From Kitasatospora purpeofusca (GTDB lineage Bacteria > Actinomycetota > Actinomycetes > Streptomycetales > Streptomycetaceae), in assembly GCF_000718025.1 (NCBI RefSeq), contig NZ_JODS01000007.1, forward strand, positions 190,073-254,072: a stretch of DNA of 64,000 nucleotides. The letters run 5' to 3'. Every line of letters begins with the position of its first letter. The first letter of the stretch is position 1. Position numbers and translations under genes: made by a program. Below the pieces are notes generated by a model that was not told the DNA's origin, did not search any database, and was given only the letters and a program-made list of their open reading frames with translations. Positions 24,927 to 32,781 of this stretch are shown here, piece after piece.

Positions 24927-25790
24927 ATGGCACGACCGAACCCCACCCTCCGCCAACGCAGGCTGGGCGCAGAGCTCCGCAGAATGCGCGAGCAGGCCGG
25001 CTTCGGCGGCAGCCAACTCGGCCGCTCCGTAGGGATGAACCCGGCTCAGGTGACGCAGATGGAGACCGGGAAGATCGGCATCAGCGTCGACCGCCTGCGC
25101 ACCATCGCGGCCGCCTGCATGTGCACCAATCAGCCTTTGATCGACGCCCTGGCGGAGATCATCACCGAACGAGGCAAGGCCGGCTGGTGGGAGTCGTACC
25201 GGGGCACGCTCTCCGAGGACTTCCTTGAGATCGCCGAGCTGGAGGGTCACGCCCACGGGCTTGCGACCTACACCATCACTTTCATCCCCGGCCTGCTCCA
25301 GACAACCGGCTACGCCAATGCGGTCTTCTCGCAGGCCTATCCGCCCATCCCTCGACGCGAGATCGACCTCAGAACCGCCTTCCGAATCCAGCGCCAACAC
25401 ACCGTTCGGTCCGGCGAAACAAAATACACGGCGTTCATCCACGAGACCGCACTCCGCATACAGTTCAGCGGCCCGCAGGTCCGCGCCAACCAGCTTGACG
25501 CCCTCATCGAGGACTCAGAAGTCCCTGGTATCACCATTCGAGTTCTACCGTTCGACGTCACCGGACTGCCAAGCCCCATCGACAACTTCACCTATGTCGA
25601 CGGCCCTATCCCGGAGCTCGACACAGTGCAGAGCGACACCGGCTTCGGAGTCCGGCATCTCGATACGCCTGCCCATGTCGCGAGATTCCGGTCCATCCTC
25701 GCCCGGATGGCTTCCATGGCACTTCCCGCAGATGAGTCACGAGACTTCATCCAGTCCGTGAGAAAAGAAATGAACAACAAACATGACTAA
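24927..25790 (+). CDS. XRE-family helix-turn-helix regulator with DUF5753 (287 aa)
   Basis: The N-terminal HTH reads LGAELRRMREQAGFGGSQLG...QVTQMETGKIGIS (about 12-60). The remainder is DUF5753, recognisable from GWWESYRG, YTITFIPGLLQTTGYANAV and the late IRVLPFDVTGLPSPIDNFTYVD. This architecture is the WhiJ-like regulator of streptomycetes; DUF5753 is thought to sense a ligand or partner. The ATG at 24927 has GGAAGGA 6 bases before it. Its 3' end overlaps the DUF397 gene by 8 bases. Third-position GC is visibly lower than in the biosynthetic genes, which suggests separate ancestry. Autoregulation through the 24798-24839 palindrome is likely but inferred. Confidence 0.9.
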   Translation: MARPNPTLRQRRLGAELRRMREQAGFGGSQLGRSVGMNPAQVTQMETGKIGISVDRLRTIAAACMCTNQPLIDALAEIITERGKAGWWESYRGTLSEDFLEIAELEGHAHGLATYTITFIPGLLQTTGYANAVFSQAYPPIPRREIDLRTAFRIQRQHTVRSGETKYTAFIHETALRIQFSGPQVRANQLDALIEDSEVPGITIRVLPFDVTGLPSPIDNFTYVDGPIPELDTVQSDTGFGVRHLDTPAHVARFRSILARMASMALPADESRDFIQSVRKEMNNKHD

Positions 25791-25974
25791 CGGCACATGG
25801 CAGAAGTCAAGTCGCAGTGGTTCCCACGACGACTGCGTTGAAGTTCGAACTTCGGACGCGCTGATTGAGCTCCGCGAGTCTGACGACGGCGAGACGATTC
25901 TCCGCACTACCCCCGCCGCCGCAGCAGCCCTCCTCCGCGCCATCAAATCCGGCGAACTCGACCACCACGCCTGA
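25783..25974 (+). CDS. DUF397 protein (63 aa)
   Basis: A textbook DUF397 polypeptide: WQKSSRSGSHDDCVEVRTSD near the N-terminus, then a hydrophobic C-terminal half. These small proteins pair with XRE-DUF5753 regulators, and the gene overlaps that partner by 8 bases here. The pair may work as regulator and modulator, by analogy with WhiJ and its DUF397 neighbour. A strong hairpin follows the stop at 25989-26021. Confidence 0.92.
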   Translation: MTNGTWQKSSRSGSHDDCVEVRTSDALIELRESDDGETILRTTPAAAAALLRAIKSGELDHHA

Positions 25975-26449
25975 CCCTCAGCACCCCGGCGTCCCCTCGC
26001 TCGACCCGAGCGAGGGGACGCAACCACGCCGCTCGGACCCGGTATCCGACCCCCTCAGGCGACCCGGAGGAACAGCGCCTGCGTCCCGGCCGACACCACC
26101 GGCTAGCGACCCCGTTCCGGGCCGGGCGTCCGCGCCACACCGGCCCGTCCGGATCCATTTCCACATCCACGAGCGACACGAAGTGCGCACGAATGCACTC
26201 TTCGGCGGCATCAACCCGGCCCACGAGAGGGATTCCTCGGCCAATTCCGACACCGGTCCGGCCGTAAAGATCCATCGCCCCGGTGAACAACTCATCTCCG
26301 GAGCCGAAGGAGTGGTGGAGGCCGCCTTCGACTACCCCGATCGCCTCGGCGAGATCGGCGGCCGAGGCGCCGGCATAGCCCCCGACCCTGAACGCCTCCA
26401 TCGCCCGCACGACGACAACATCCGGCCCGAAGCCCTTCGGCCTGCCCAT
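25943..26449 (-). pseudogene. Decayed TetR-family regulator
   Basis: From the ATG at 26449 the frame starts like a normal TetR protein (MGRPKGFGPDVVVVRAMEAF, then GASAADLAEAIGV, LHHSFGSGDELF and AMDLYGRTGVG). After about residue 85 the family pattern is lost: instead of the expected cysteine/asparagine helix and ligand domain there is a basic, Arg/Gly-rich string (RRRCSSGSPEG and onward). Family-like fragments such as LAGGVGRDAGAV appear in another frame, so a frameshift is likely. The helix-turn-helix itself has odd residues (VEGGLHH where KGSLYH-like is usual). The 3' end runs through the DUF397 terminator and into the DUF397 gene. I judge it inactive. Confidence 0.6.
25989..26021. terminator. 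Hairpin terminator after DUF397
   Basis: GCGTCCCCTCGCTCG (25989-26003) pairs perfectly with 26007-26021 around a 3-base ACC loop: 15 bp. The core CCCCTCGCTCG-ACC-CGAGCGAGGGG is identical to the core of the hairpin at 28988-29018, so it belongs to a repeated terminator family. Confidence 0.75.
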
Positions 26450-26656
26450 GCCGCCGCCGTAGCCGGAATGTGAACCATGGGCCGAACACTTTGCAGGGCG
26501 GCCTGAACTGCCCGCTCCCCCTTGGCAGCCGTTCGCCACACCCTGGCGCACCCCACAACAACCCTGCCAGCATCGCCATCGGCGCGCACAGGAAGTGCGC
26601 GAATCGTTCACTGCGACTACACCAATGTGGCCGCAGTGCACCGAGGGGATCCCGCA

Positions 26657-27379
26657 ATGGCAATCAAGACCTTACGGAACCGCATCCCGCACCTGTTGAC
26701 AGCCGTACTCCTGATCCTGGGGCTGATGACCGCCGCAACCGCCCAGGCGCAGGCCGCTCCGCAGCAGCTGGGCGGCAGCGCGGTCGTCTGCTCCAACTCT
26801 CCGATTCCGACCGGCTGGGTCATCAACAGCGTCTCCACCAGCAGCAGTTGCGGCTCCGGACGCGCCTACACCATCAGCGACACCGCCGGCCTGAACTACA
26901 CCACGGTGTGCTCGTTCTCCCCCGTCCCCGCCGGCTGGGTGATCAACAACGCCTTCACCACCAGCAACTGCGGAGGCGCCACCTACGCCCACAACATCAG
27001 CAACACCGCCAACATCAACTACACCACGGTGTGCTCGTTCTCGCCCATCCCCACCGGCTGGGTCGTCAACAGCGGCTTCACCACCAGCGACTGCGGCGGC
27101 AACACCTACGGCTTCAACATCAGCAGCACCGCCAACGTCAGCTACACCACCGCCTGCTCCTTCTCCCCCATCCCCACCGGCTGGGTCACCACCAGCGCCT
27201 CCACCACCAGCAACTGCGCGGGGGCCACCTACCTGTACAACATCGTCAACACCGCCGGCCTCAGCTACACCGTCGCCTGCCCCTTCTCCACCATCCCCAC
27301 CGGCTGGGTCATCACCAGCACCTTCAGCACCAGCAACTGCGCCGGCAACGGCTACGCGTACAACATCCGCAGGGCCTGA
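26657..27379 (+). CDS. Secreted repeat protein, paralogue 1 (240 aa, five repeats)
   Basis: The signal peptide has a basic start (MAIKTLRNR), a hydrophobic core (LLTAVLLILGLMTAATA) and a probable cut after AQA. The mature part is five tandem ~41-residue repeats with consensus CSFSPIPTGWVxxSxxTTSNC, a Gly-rich turn and a YxYNI strand. Each repeat has two Cys about 20 residues apart, a conserved Pro-x-Gly-Trp-Val and many Ser/Thr/Asn. The disulfide potential and beta-type composition suggest an extracellular or surface protein. The ATG at 26657 has GAGGGGA upstream. It is the first of three tandem paralogues and is followed by its own terminator. I do not recognise a named family. Confidence 0.82.
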   Translation: MAIKTLRNRIPHLLTAVLLILGLMTAATAQAQAAPQQLGGSAVVCSNSPIPTGWVINSVSTSSSCGSGRAYTISDTAGLNYTTVCSFSPVPAGWVINNAFTTSNCGGATYAHNISNTANINYTTVCSFSPIPTGWVVNSGFTTSDCGGNTYGFNISSTANVSYTTACSFSPIPTGWVTTSASTTSNCAGATYLYNIVNTAGLSYTVACPFSTIPTGWVITSTFSTSNCAGNGYAYNIRRA

Positions 27380-27394
27380 CACCCCCGCCCCAAC

Positions 27395-27425
27395 GGCCCC
27401 CGCGCGCGACCCGAGCGCGGGGGCC
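27395..27425. terminator. Hairpin terminator after secreted repeat paralogue 1
   Basis: GGCCCCCGCGC (27395-27405) pairs perfectly with GCGCGGGGGCC (27415-27425), 11 bp with a 9-base loop, 15 bases after the stop codon. It separates paralogue 1 from paralogue 2 transcriptionally. Confidence 0.7.
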
Positions 27426-27585
27426 ACCCTTTGCACTTCCGGTGAGGGGAGTGCTCCCACCGCACCCTGGTGCCGTCTTCACAACTCTGACACCATCTCA
27501 GCCGCGACAGACAGGCAGTGAGCGAATGGTTCGCCGCGGCTGCATCCGCGCAGCCGGGGGCCACCAAGAGAATCTGAGGCCGACC

Positions 27586-28059
27586 TTGACGACCTTCCGG
27601 ACCCGCGTCCCGCACCTGATCACGGCCGTACTGCTGCTCCTGGGGCTGATGACCGCCGCATCCACCCAGGCGCAGGCCAACCCGCAGCGGCTCACCGCCG
27701 GCACGACCATATGTTCCAACTCGCCCATTCCGGCGGGGTGGGTCGTCACAGGCTCCTACCGCAACAACGGTTGCGCGGGTGCCGGTTACATCTACACGAT
27801 CCTCGACACCAGCAACCTGACCAACGTCACGGTCTGCTCCAACTCCCCCATCCCCACCAACTGGGTGATCACGGGCTCCTACACCACCAGCACCTGCGAG
27901 GGGTTCGGCTACGCCTACACCCTCGCCAAGATCACCACCCAGACCACCACCACGGTCTGCTCCTTCTCCCCCATCCCCGCCGGCTGGGTCGTGACGGGCT
28001 CCTACGGCACCGGGACCTGCGCGGGCAGCAACATCGCCTACACCATCCGCAGGCTCTGA
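27586..28059 (+). CDS. Secreted repeat protein, paralogue 2 (157 aa, three repeats)
   Basis: Same design as its neighbours: signal peptide (LTTFRTRVPHLITAVLLLLG, cut after AQA) and three repeats beginning CSNSPIPAGWVVTGSY, CSNSPIPTNWVITGSY and CSFSPIPAGWVVTGSY, each with a second Cys after ~20 residues. I place the start at the TTG at 27586 because the N-terminus then lines up with both paralogues and GAGG lies just before it; an in-frame ATG at 27526 would add 20 residues ahead of the signal peptide. About 120 bp upstream are closely similar to the sequence upstream of paralogue 3, so the duplication included the promoter. Confidence 0.78.
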   Translation: MTTFRTRVPHLITAVLLLLGLMTAASTQAQANPQRLTAGTTICSNSPIPAGWVVTGSYRNNGCAGAGYIYTILDTSNLTNVTVCSNSPIPTNWVITGSYTTSTCEGFGYAYTLAKITTQTTTTVCSFSPIPAGWVVTGSYGTGTCAGSNIAYTIRRL

Positions 28060-28208
28060 CGGACCCTCGGAGAGTGTTCCCACTGCACCCTGGTGCCACA
28101 TCAGCATCTCTGACACCATCTCAGCCGCGACGAACAGGCAGTGAGCGAATGGTTCGTCTCGGTTGCGTCAGCGCAGCCGTGGAACGTCGAGAGGACCCCG
28201 AGGCAGAC

Positions 28209-28928
28209 ATGAAGACCGCGCGGAAGCACGTCCCCCACCTGATAACGGCCGTACTGATGCTCCTGGGGCTGATGACCGCCGCGAGCGCGCCGGCTCAGGC
28301 CGCCACGCAGCAGGTCACCGCCAGCGCGAGCATCTGTTCCAACAACCCCATCCCGGCCGGGTGGGTCATCACCTGGTCGTACAGCACCAACGCCTGTCCG
28401 GGCACCGGCGTCGGCTACAACATCACCGATTCGAACGGTGCGACCAGCCTCAGCGTGTGCTCCATGTCGCCGATCCCGCCGAACTGGGTCATCACCTGGT
28501 CCTACAGCACCAACAGCTGCATCGGCACGGGCGTCGGCTACAACATCGCCAATGTCACCAACTCCACCAGCGCCAGTGTCTGCTCCATGACGCCCATTCC
28601 GCCGAACTGGGTGGTGACCTGGTCCTACAGCACCAACTCCTGCGTCGGCACCGGCGTCGGCTACAACATCGCCAACGTCACCAACTCCACCAGCGCCAGC
28701 GTCTGCTCCTTCACCCCGATGCCGCCCAACTGGGTCGTCACCTGGTCCTACAGCACCAACAGCTGCGTCGGCACCGGCGTCGGCTACAACATCGCCAAGA
28801 TCACCACCCAGACCACCGCCTCCGTGTGCTCCTTCTCCCCCCTCCCGGCGGGCTGGATCGTCACGGGCTCCTACAGCACCAACAGCTGCTACGGCAGCGG
28901 CACCGGCTACTACATCCGCAAGGCCTGA
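28209..28928 (+). CDS. Secreted repeat protein, paralogue 3 (239 aa, five repeats)
   Basis: Signal peptide (MKTARKHVPHLITAVLMLLG, cut after AQA) and five repeats of the same family. The middle repeats are almost identical to each other at protein and DNA level (PPNWVVTWSYSTNSC, then VGTGVGYNIANVTNSTSAS), showing recent internal duplication. Each repeat keeps two Cys and the Pro-x-x-Trp-Val/Ile-x-Thr core. The ATG at 28209 has GAGG 6 bases upstream. It is probably exported by Sec and disulfide-bonded outside the cell. Terminated by the hairpin at 28988-29018. Confidence 0.82.
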   Translation: MKTARKHVPHLITAVLMLLGLMTAASAPAQAATQQVTASASICSNNPIPAGWVITWSYSTNACPGTGVGYNITDSNGATSLSVCSMSPIPPNWVITWSYSTNSCIGTGVGYNIANVTNSTSASVCSMTPIPPNWVVTWSYSTNSCVGTGVGYNIANVTNSTSASVCSFTPMPPNWVVTWSYSTNSCVGTGVGYNIAKITTQTTASVCSFSPLPAGWIVTGSYSTNSCYGSGTGYYIRKA

Positions 28929-28987
28929 CCGCAGGCGGCCCCGTGCCGAGGCTCACCCCGACCGTGGCCGCGGCAACCTCTTACTCA

Positions 28988-29018
28988 GTGCCCCTCGCTC
29001 GACCCGAGCGAGGGGCAC
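28988..29018. terminator. Hairpin terminator after secreted repeat paralogue 3
   Basis: GTGCCCCTCGCTCG (28988-29001) pairs perfectly with 29005-29018 around ACC: 14 bp. It has the same core and loop as the hairpin after the DUF397 gene. Confidence 0.75.
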
Positions 29019-29428
29019 GCTCATGCCAGCACGCGCGCGCCAGGTTCACTGCACCCCAAAAGGTCTTCTGTTACCAATCAGGAATTTTCCGCCGGATTCC
29101 GCACCTACCCGCACAACCTTCAAGGAGGCCCGATACGCCCCAATTCACATCGACCAGCAATATCTCGCGAACCTCATCTTAGTCCCCATTGCCACGAAGT
29201 CGATATTAATCCGACAAAAGAACCATGTCGACTCCCCGCGATCACTCGCATACACCAGAGCTCCAGAATTAACCGACGGATCATCTCGAAAGGGGCAAAT
29301 CAAAGGCCAGAATCAGCATCTCAGTGGCCCCACAGTAAACGATCTGCCAGAATTCCCTCGGGGGCTGTCGCACGGCTGATACCAACTCACTCCACGGCGT
29401 GCGGCGCAAATTCGATCAAGGGGGCTCC
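29019..29428. other. AT-rich spacer before the protease gene
   Basis: About 400 bases with clearly lower GC than the surroundings (for example 29155-29290, with runs such as GTCGATATTAATCCGACAAA). A frame is open across much of it on the plus strand, but its composition does not look coding and there is no ribosome site. The stretch likely carries the protease promoter. I see no strong inverted repeat. Confidence 0.5.
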
Positions 29429-30703
29429 ATGATTCGACGCGCAATAATTGCTATTGCAGCAACGGCACTGACGGCCGCAGTAACCACAGGGATTTCACCG
29501 GCCACCGAACCTGATCTCACGGACCAGCAGTTCGCGCACCTGGATCCCGCCCGGCAGACAAAGATCCTCGAACCGCTTCGAGCAGTAGCAAACGCGCTGG
29601 GAGACCAGGGTCGATCGACCCACTCCGGCATCTATGGGTCACTCACCATCGATGCCCCCAAAGGGCACGTCGTGCTTTATGTGACGGATATCTCAAAAGC
29701 GAACCGCCTCATCGCTGATGCCAAGAAGTCCTCACCCTCAATCGACACGTCGGTGATCAGGCTCGCGAAAGCGAACTACTCCCGAAAGGACCTCGCCGAA
29801 GCGCGGGACCAGGTCATGGCGGACTCCGAGTCACAGAAACTTCTGTACTCGGTCCGCTCCGTGTCATTGAACCCCGACTCCAGCGGCCTCAAGGTTGTCA
29901 CGGACAAGGTCAACGCCGCCACTGCCGTCGCAAAGTCCGAGGCCATGCAATACCGGACCGCCACAGGGGCTCGTATCCCCATCTCCTTTGAAGCAGGCGA
30001 AGCGCTGGAGAGCCTTGAATGGCGCTGGAACGATGAGCAGCCATTCATCGCCGGAGACTACGTGGGAGTCAACGGCCATCAATGCACGACGGGAGCCGTC
30101 GCAGGCATAGGAACCGGCGACTTCATCCTCACCGCTGCTCACTGCTTCCCCGATGGCTGGGAGGTCTACGGAAACGCCTATCCGTATCACGACCTGGCGC
30201 ATCAATGGACAGGCAATCGCATCGGAACCGTTACCAACGTCTCTCCCCAATGGGACATGGAAGCGATCTACACAGGGACCAGAGGAGGAATCGGGGCAAC
30301 ATCCGACGAAGCGGACAACGTCCCGGGCCAGTGGTACCGGGTGGAAGGTGTTGCCTACAGTTACAACGGCGATTGGGTGTGCCAGAACGGCATTACGTCC
30401 TACTATTCCGGCCATGGTGTGCCGTGCGGCATCAAGGTCACCAACGATGACACCAGCTGGAGGACAAGCAACCCCTACTGGTGGGACGGTTTGCAGCACA
30501 CCTCCCGCGGAGTCTGTGGGCACGCCGACAACTGGGCCGCTGATCACGGAGACAGTGGCGCTCTGGTGTTCGCCTTCAGTGGTGGTACTCGCCAGGCCCG
30601 AGGAAGTGTCTCGGCCGGCTCGGACACCAAGAACGTTTGCTGGACCGAAATCAAGGACTACTTCAGGGAAGTCGGGCTGAGCCTTTCCCCCTACCATGCT
30701 TGA
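29429..30703 (+). CDS. Secreted chymotrypsin-fold (S1-like) serine protease with propeptide (424 aa)
   Basis: A short signal peptide (MIRRAIIAIAATALTAAVTT) is followed by a ~190-residue N-terminal region and a trypsin-like domain. The triad is visible: His238 in LTAAHC, Asp276 in QWDMEA and Ser376 in GDSGAL. Several Cys in the protease domain (HQCTTG, WVCQNG, PCGIK, GVCGH, NVCW) would form disulfides. The N-terminal region looks like a propeptide and shares pattern with the next gene product (ALGDQG, then GHVVLYVTD, then SRKDL). The ATG at 29429 has a GGGGG run just upstream. Codon use is less GC-biased than in the biosynthetic genes, suggesting transfer. Confidence 0.85.
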   Translation: MIRRAIIAIAATALTAAVTTGISPATEPDLTDQQFAHLDPARQTKILEPLRAVANALGDQGRSTHSGIYGSLTIDAPKGHVVLYVTDISKANRLIADAKKSSPSIDTSVIRLAKANYSRKDLAEARDQVMADSESQKLLYSVRSVSLNPDSSGLKVVTDKVNAATAVAKSEAMQYRTATGARIPISFEAGEALESLEWRWNDEQPFIAGDYVGVNGHQCTTGAVAGIGTGDFILTAAHCFPDGWEVYGNAYPYHDLAHQWTGNRIGTVTNVSPQWDMEAIYTGTRGGIGATSDEADNVPGQWYRVEGVAYSYNGDWVCQNGITSYYSGHGVPCGIKVTNDDTSWRTSNPYWWDGLQHTSRGVCGHADNWAADHGDSGALVFAFSGGTRQARGSVSAGSDTKNVCWTEIKDYFREVGLSLSPYHA

Positions 30704-30740
30704 ATGAGCCCGAATCAGTCGGCAGAACGGATGAGTTGAC

Positions 30741-31355
30741 GTGAAATGGCAACGCTCGGCGGCCGCTTCGTCGGCAGGGCTGCTCATGAGCCTCCTGCTC
30801 AGCTCATGCGGTAGTGGATCATTGTCGAGTGCCAGCGACGGGGTTCCCGAGTCTCCCCAGGCACCGATCGATCCCATTACGTACTCCGCCCTGCAAAACC
30901 TGGAGTCGGCACTGGGCGAACAGGGACGGGCGGAGTTCAAGGACACCTTTGGCGCGCTCCAACTCGACCCGGCCGGACGACACGTGATCCTGTTCGCGAC
31001 CGACGAGGGCCGGGCACGTTCCCTTGTCGAAGCGGCCTCGAAGAAGCACCCAGGCATCGAGACCTCCTACACTGCGATCCGGAAGTGCCAGTACTCCCGA
31101 GGCATCGTCGACCCCGCGATCAAACTGATCGGAGAAGCGGCGGAGTCAAACAAACTCCCAGCCCCCGTCTACTCCGCCGCCATGTTCCCGGACGGCTCCG
31201 GCATCAAGATCGCTACCACCAAGGCGGGCACCACCTCGAAGGACCTGAAGGACGCCGTCGCCAAGCTGGTCGGCGACGTCCGCGTCTCCTACGAGGAGAG
31301 CCTCCCGATCCACAACCTTGACGCCACCGCCACGATGGGCGCCCCGATGAAGTGA
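30741..31355 (+). CDS. Lipoprotein resembling the free propeptide of the upstream protease (204 aa)
   Basis: The N-terminus is a lipoprotein signal (basic start, LLMSLLLSSC with lipobox Cys23), so the mature protein should be anchored to the outer face of the membrane. The rest matches the propeptide region of the protease encoded 37 bp upstream: ALGEQG, then GRHVILFATDEGRARSLVE, then YSRGIVD, then SAAMFPDGSGIKIATTK, in the same order and spacing. No protease domain follows. I infer a stand-alone inhibitor or folding helper acting in trans on the protease. The start GTG at 30741 has only a weak GGATGAG upstream. A 19-bp hairpin follows. Confidence 0.75.
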   Translation: MKWQRSAAASSAGLLMSLLLSSCGSGSLSSASDGVPESPQAPIDPITYSALQNLESALGEQGRAEFKDTFGALQLDPAGRHVILFATDEGRARSLVEAASKKHPGIETSYTAIRKCQYSRGIVDPAIKLIGEAAESNKLPAPVYSAAMFPDGSGIKIATTKAGTTSKDLKDAVAKLVGDVRVSYEESLPIHNLDATATMGAPMK

Positions 31356-31369
31356 CCGGGCCAACGCTG

Positions 31370-31414
31370 CGGCCGGAGTGGGAAGTCGAACCCGCCGACT
31401 TCCCACTCCGGCCG
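31370..31414. terminator. 19-bp hairpin of the GGAGTGGGAAGTCG family
   Basis: CGGCCGGAGTGGGAAGTCG (31370-31388) pairs perfectly with 31396-31414 around a 7-base loop, 15 bases after the lipoprotein stop. Related hairpins occur at 22.67-22.81, 23.64-23.85 and 34.03 kb. Confidence 0.75.
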
Positions 31415-31485
31415 TCATGCCCGCCACCTCTGATATCACTGGGAGCCAGGCACACCAGCACAGCACCACAGAACGGACCGGCCCC

Positions 31486-32781
31486 ATGGACGACGGGACC
31501 ACCCGCATACCCGGCGGCTACTGGGACCCGCTGCCCACTGCCCGGCGGCTGCTCGTCAAGCACCCGTCCCTCGACCACTTCGGCGGGCTCTGGGCGGAGC
31601 GCAACTGGCGCAACGTCCCCGGGCCGTTCTACGGGGCGGACACCGACGGCATGCAGATGGGGCGGGACGGCGCGCCGTTCCACATCGCGTACGACGACGA
31701 GTTCGGGCCGCTGGACGGTCGGGAGTTCGTCTACCGCCAGCCGACCGACGCCGCACAGACCAAGGACCTCCTCAGCGGCTGCTTCTTCGGTCACGGCGGC
31801 TTCGCGATGGAAGGCGACGAGCACTGGACCGACGCATCCGTGCGCGAGTGGTGGCAGGAACGCGGGCGGGTGCGCGAGTGGGCGGTCACGACCTCCGAAC
31901 GCTGGTCGCAGGTCCGCGGCCAGTACCGGAAGCACTACCGGGACGCCGCACAGGGGCTGCGCGACTACCTGTTGCACCTCGACGGCGGCCTGGACACGTA
32001 CCTCCGTGGCTACCTCTTCCACCTCGCGGAGGGCCGCTCGCCACTCCCCGGCGAAGCACGCCCCGAACTGCTCCGCTCCCGCAGACCCGCCCCTCCCCGC
32101 ACGGCGGACCCCGTCCTCGCGGGCTACTTCGTCGCCGCGCCGGAACCCCTGAACGGCACCGGGATGCCCCGCACCGAGCAGTTGACCACCGCCTCCGACT
32201 GCCTGACCGACCAGCTCTGGCAGGACGGCAGCTGGTTCACCACCCCCGCCGAGGCCCTGGCCGCCTGCGGCATGATCGACGTCCCCGCCGACGCCCGGCT
32301 CTTCGCCCTGCTCGTCCCCGGCGACCACGTCGACGCCTTCGTCACCGACATCCGCGAGGCGGAGACCCACGAACCGGTCCTGCTCGCCCACCTCGACGGC
32401 CCCGACCCCACCCCAGAGCCGGCCGAGGGCGGCCACGCCCTGGGCTGGGAGGTGCTCGGCTACGACCAGGGCATCCTGCACACCTGGCTCTGCAACGACC
32501 TCCACGACGACGCCGTCCGCGAGCTCGGCATCACCACCGACAACCGCGGACTGCTCCCCGACCGCACCACCGCAGACCGCCTCGCCACCTGGGCCAACGC
32601 CCGCGACGACACCAAACCGGTCACCTGGTTCCCGGCCACCCTGCTCACCTGGGACAGCCCCATCGAGACCACCTTCGTCCCCGTCGTCACAGCGCAGCCG
32701 ACCCCCGCCCCGCCCCCTGGTGGCAACGCCTCGCCGATCTCTTCTGAGCCCGGTCAGCCCGCCGCGACCGAGTCGAGGTGA
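31486..32781 (+). CDS. Hypothetical protein (431 aa), possible 3' frameshift
   Basis: Cytoplasmic-looking protein without signal or membrane segments; notable blocks are WDPLPTARRLLVKHPSLDHF, FVYRQPTDAAQTKDLL, YFVAAPEPLNGTGMPRTEQL and HTWLCNDLHDDAVRELGI. I do not recognise the family. The ATG at 31486 is the first clear start after the hairpin. Past about 32700, inside a C-rich run, the frame becomes PTPAPPPGGNASP..., whereas the +1 frame gives APWWQRLADLF followed by TGA at 32745-32747, a much more natural C-terminus. A one-base loss in the run may have extended the protein, which now overlaps the convergent glycosyltransferase gene by 28 bases. Confidence 0.6.
   Translation: MDDGTTRIPGGYWDPLPTARRLLVKHPSLDHFGGLWAERNWRNVPGPFYGADTDGMQMGRDGAPFHIAYDDEFGPLDGREFVYRQPTDAAQTKDLLSGCFFGHGGFAMEGDEHWTDASVREWWQERGRVREWAVTTSERWSQVRGQYRKHYRDAAQGLRDYLLHLDGGLDTYLRGYLFHLAEGRSPLPGEARPELLRSRRPAPPRTADPVLAGYFVAAPEPLNGTGMPRTEQLTTASDCLTDQLWQDGSWFTTPAEALAACGMIDVPADARLFALLVPGDHVDAFVTDIREAETHEPVLLAHLDGPDPTPEPAEGGHALGWEVLGYDQGILHTWLCNDLHDDAVRELGITTDNRGLLPDRTTADRLATWANARDDTKPVTWFPATLLTWDSPIETTFVPVVTAQPTPAPPPGGNASPISSEPGQPAATESR

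Noticed and set aside
26470..27525. Continuous plus-strand frame joining upstream sequence to secreted repeat paralogue 2
   Set aside because: Between 26657 and 27379 this frame reads His/Gln/Arg-rich nonsense, while the other frame encodes paralogue 1 with a signal peptide and regular repeats.
26657..28928. DNA repeats at 26.8-28.9 kb considered as a CRISPR or minisatellite array
   Set aside because: The ~123-bp units keep reading frame and encode conserved Cys, Trp and Pro positions; they are protein repeats, not spacer-separated identical repeats.
29023..29379. 118-codon open frame in the AT-rich spacer
   Set aside because: No ribosome site and amino-acid composition is random-looking. 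The region fits a promoter spacer better.
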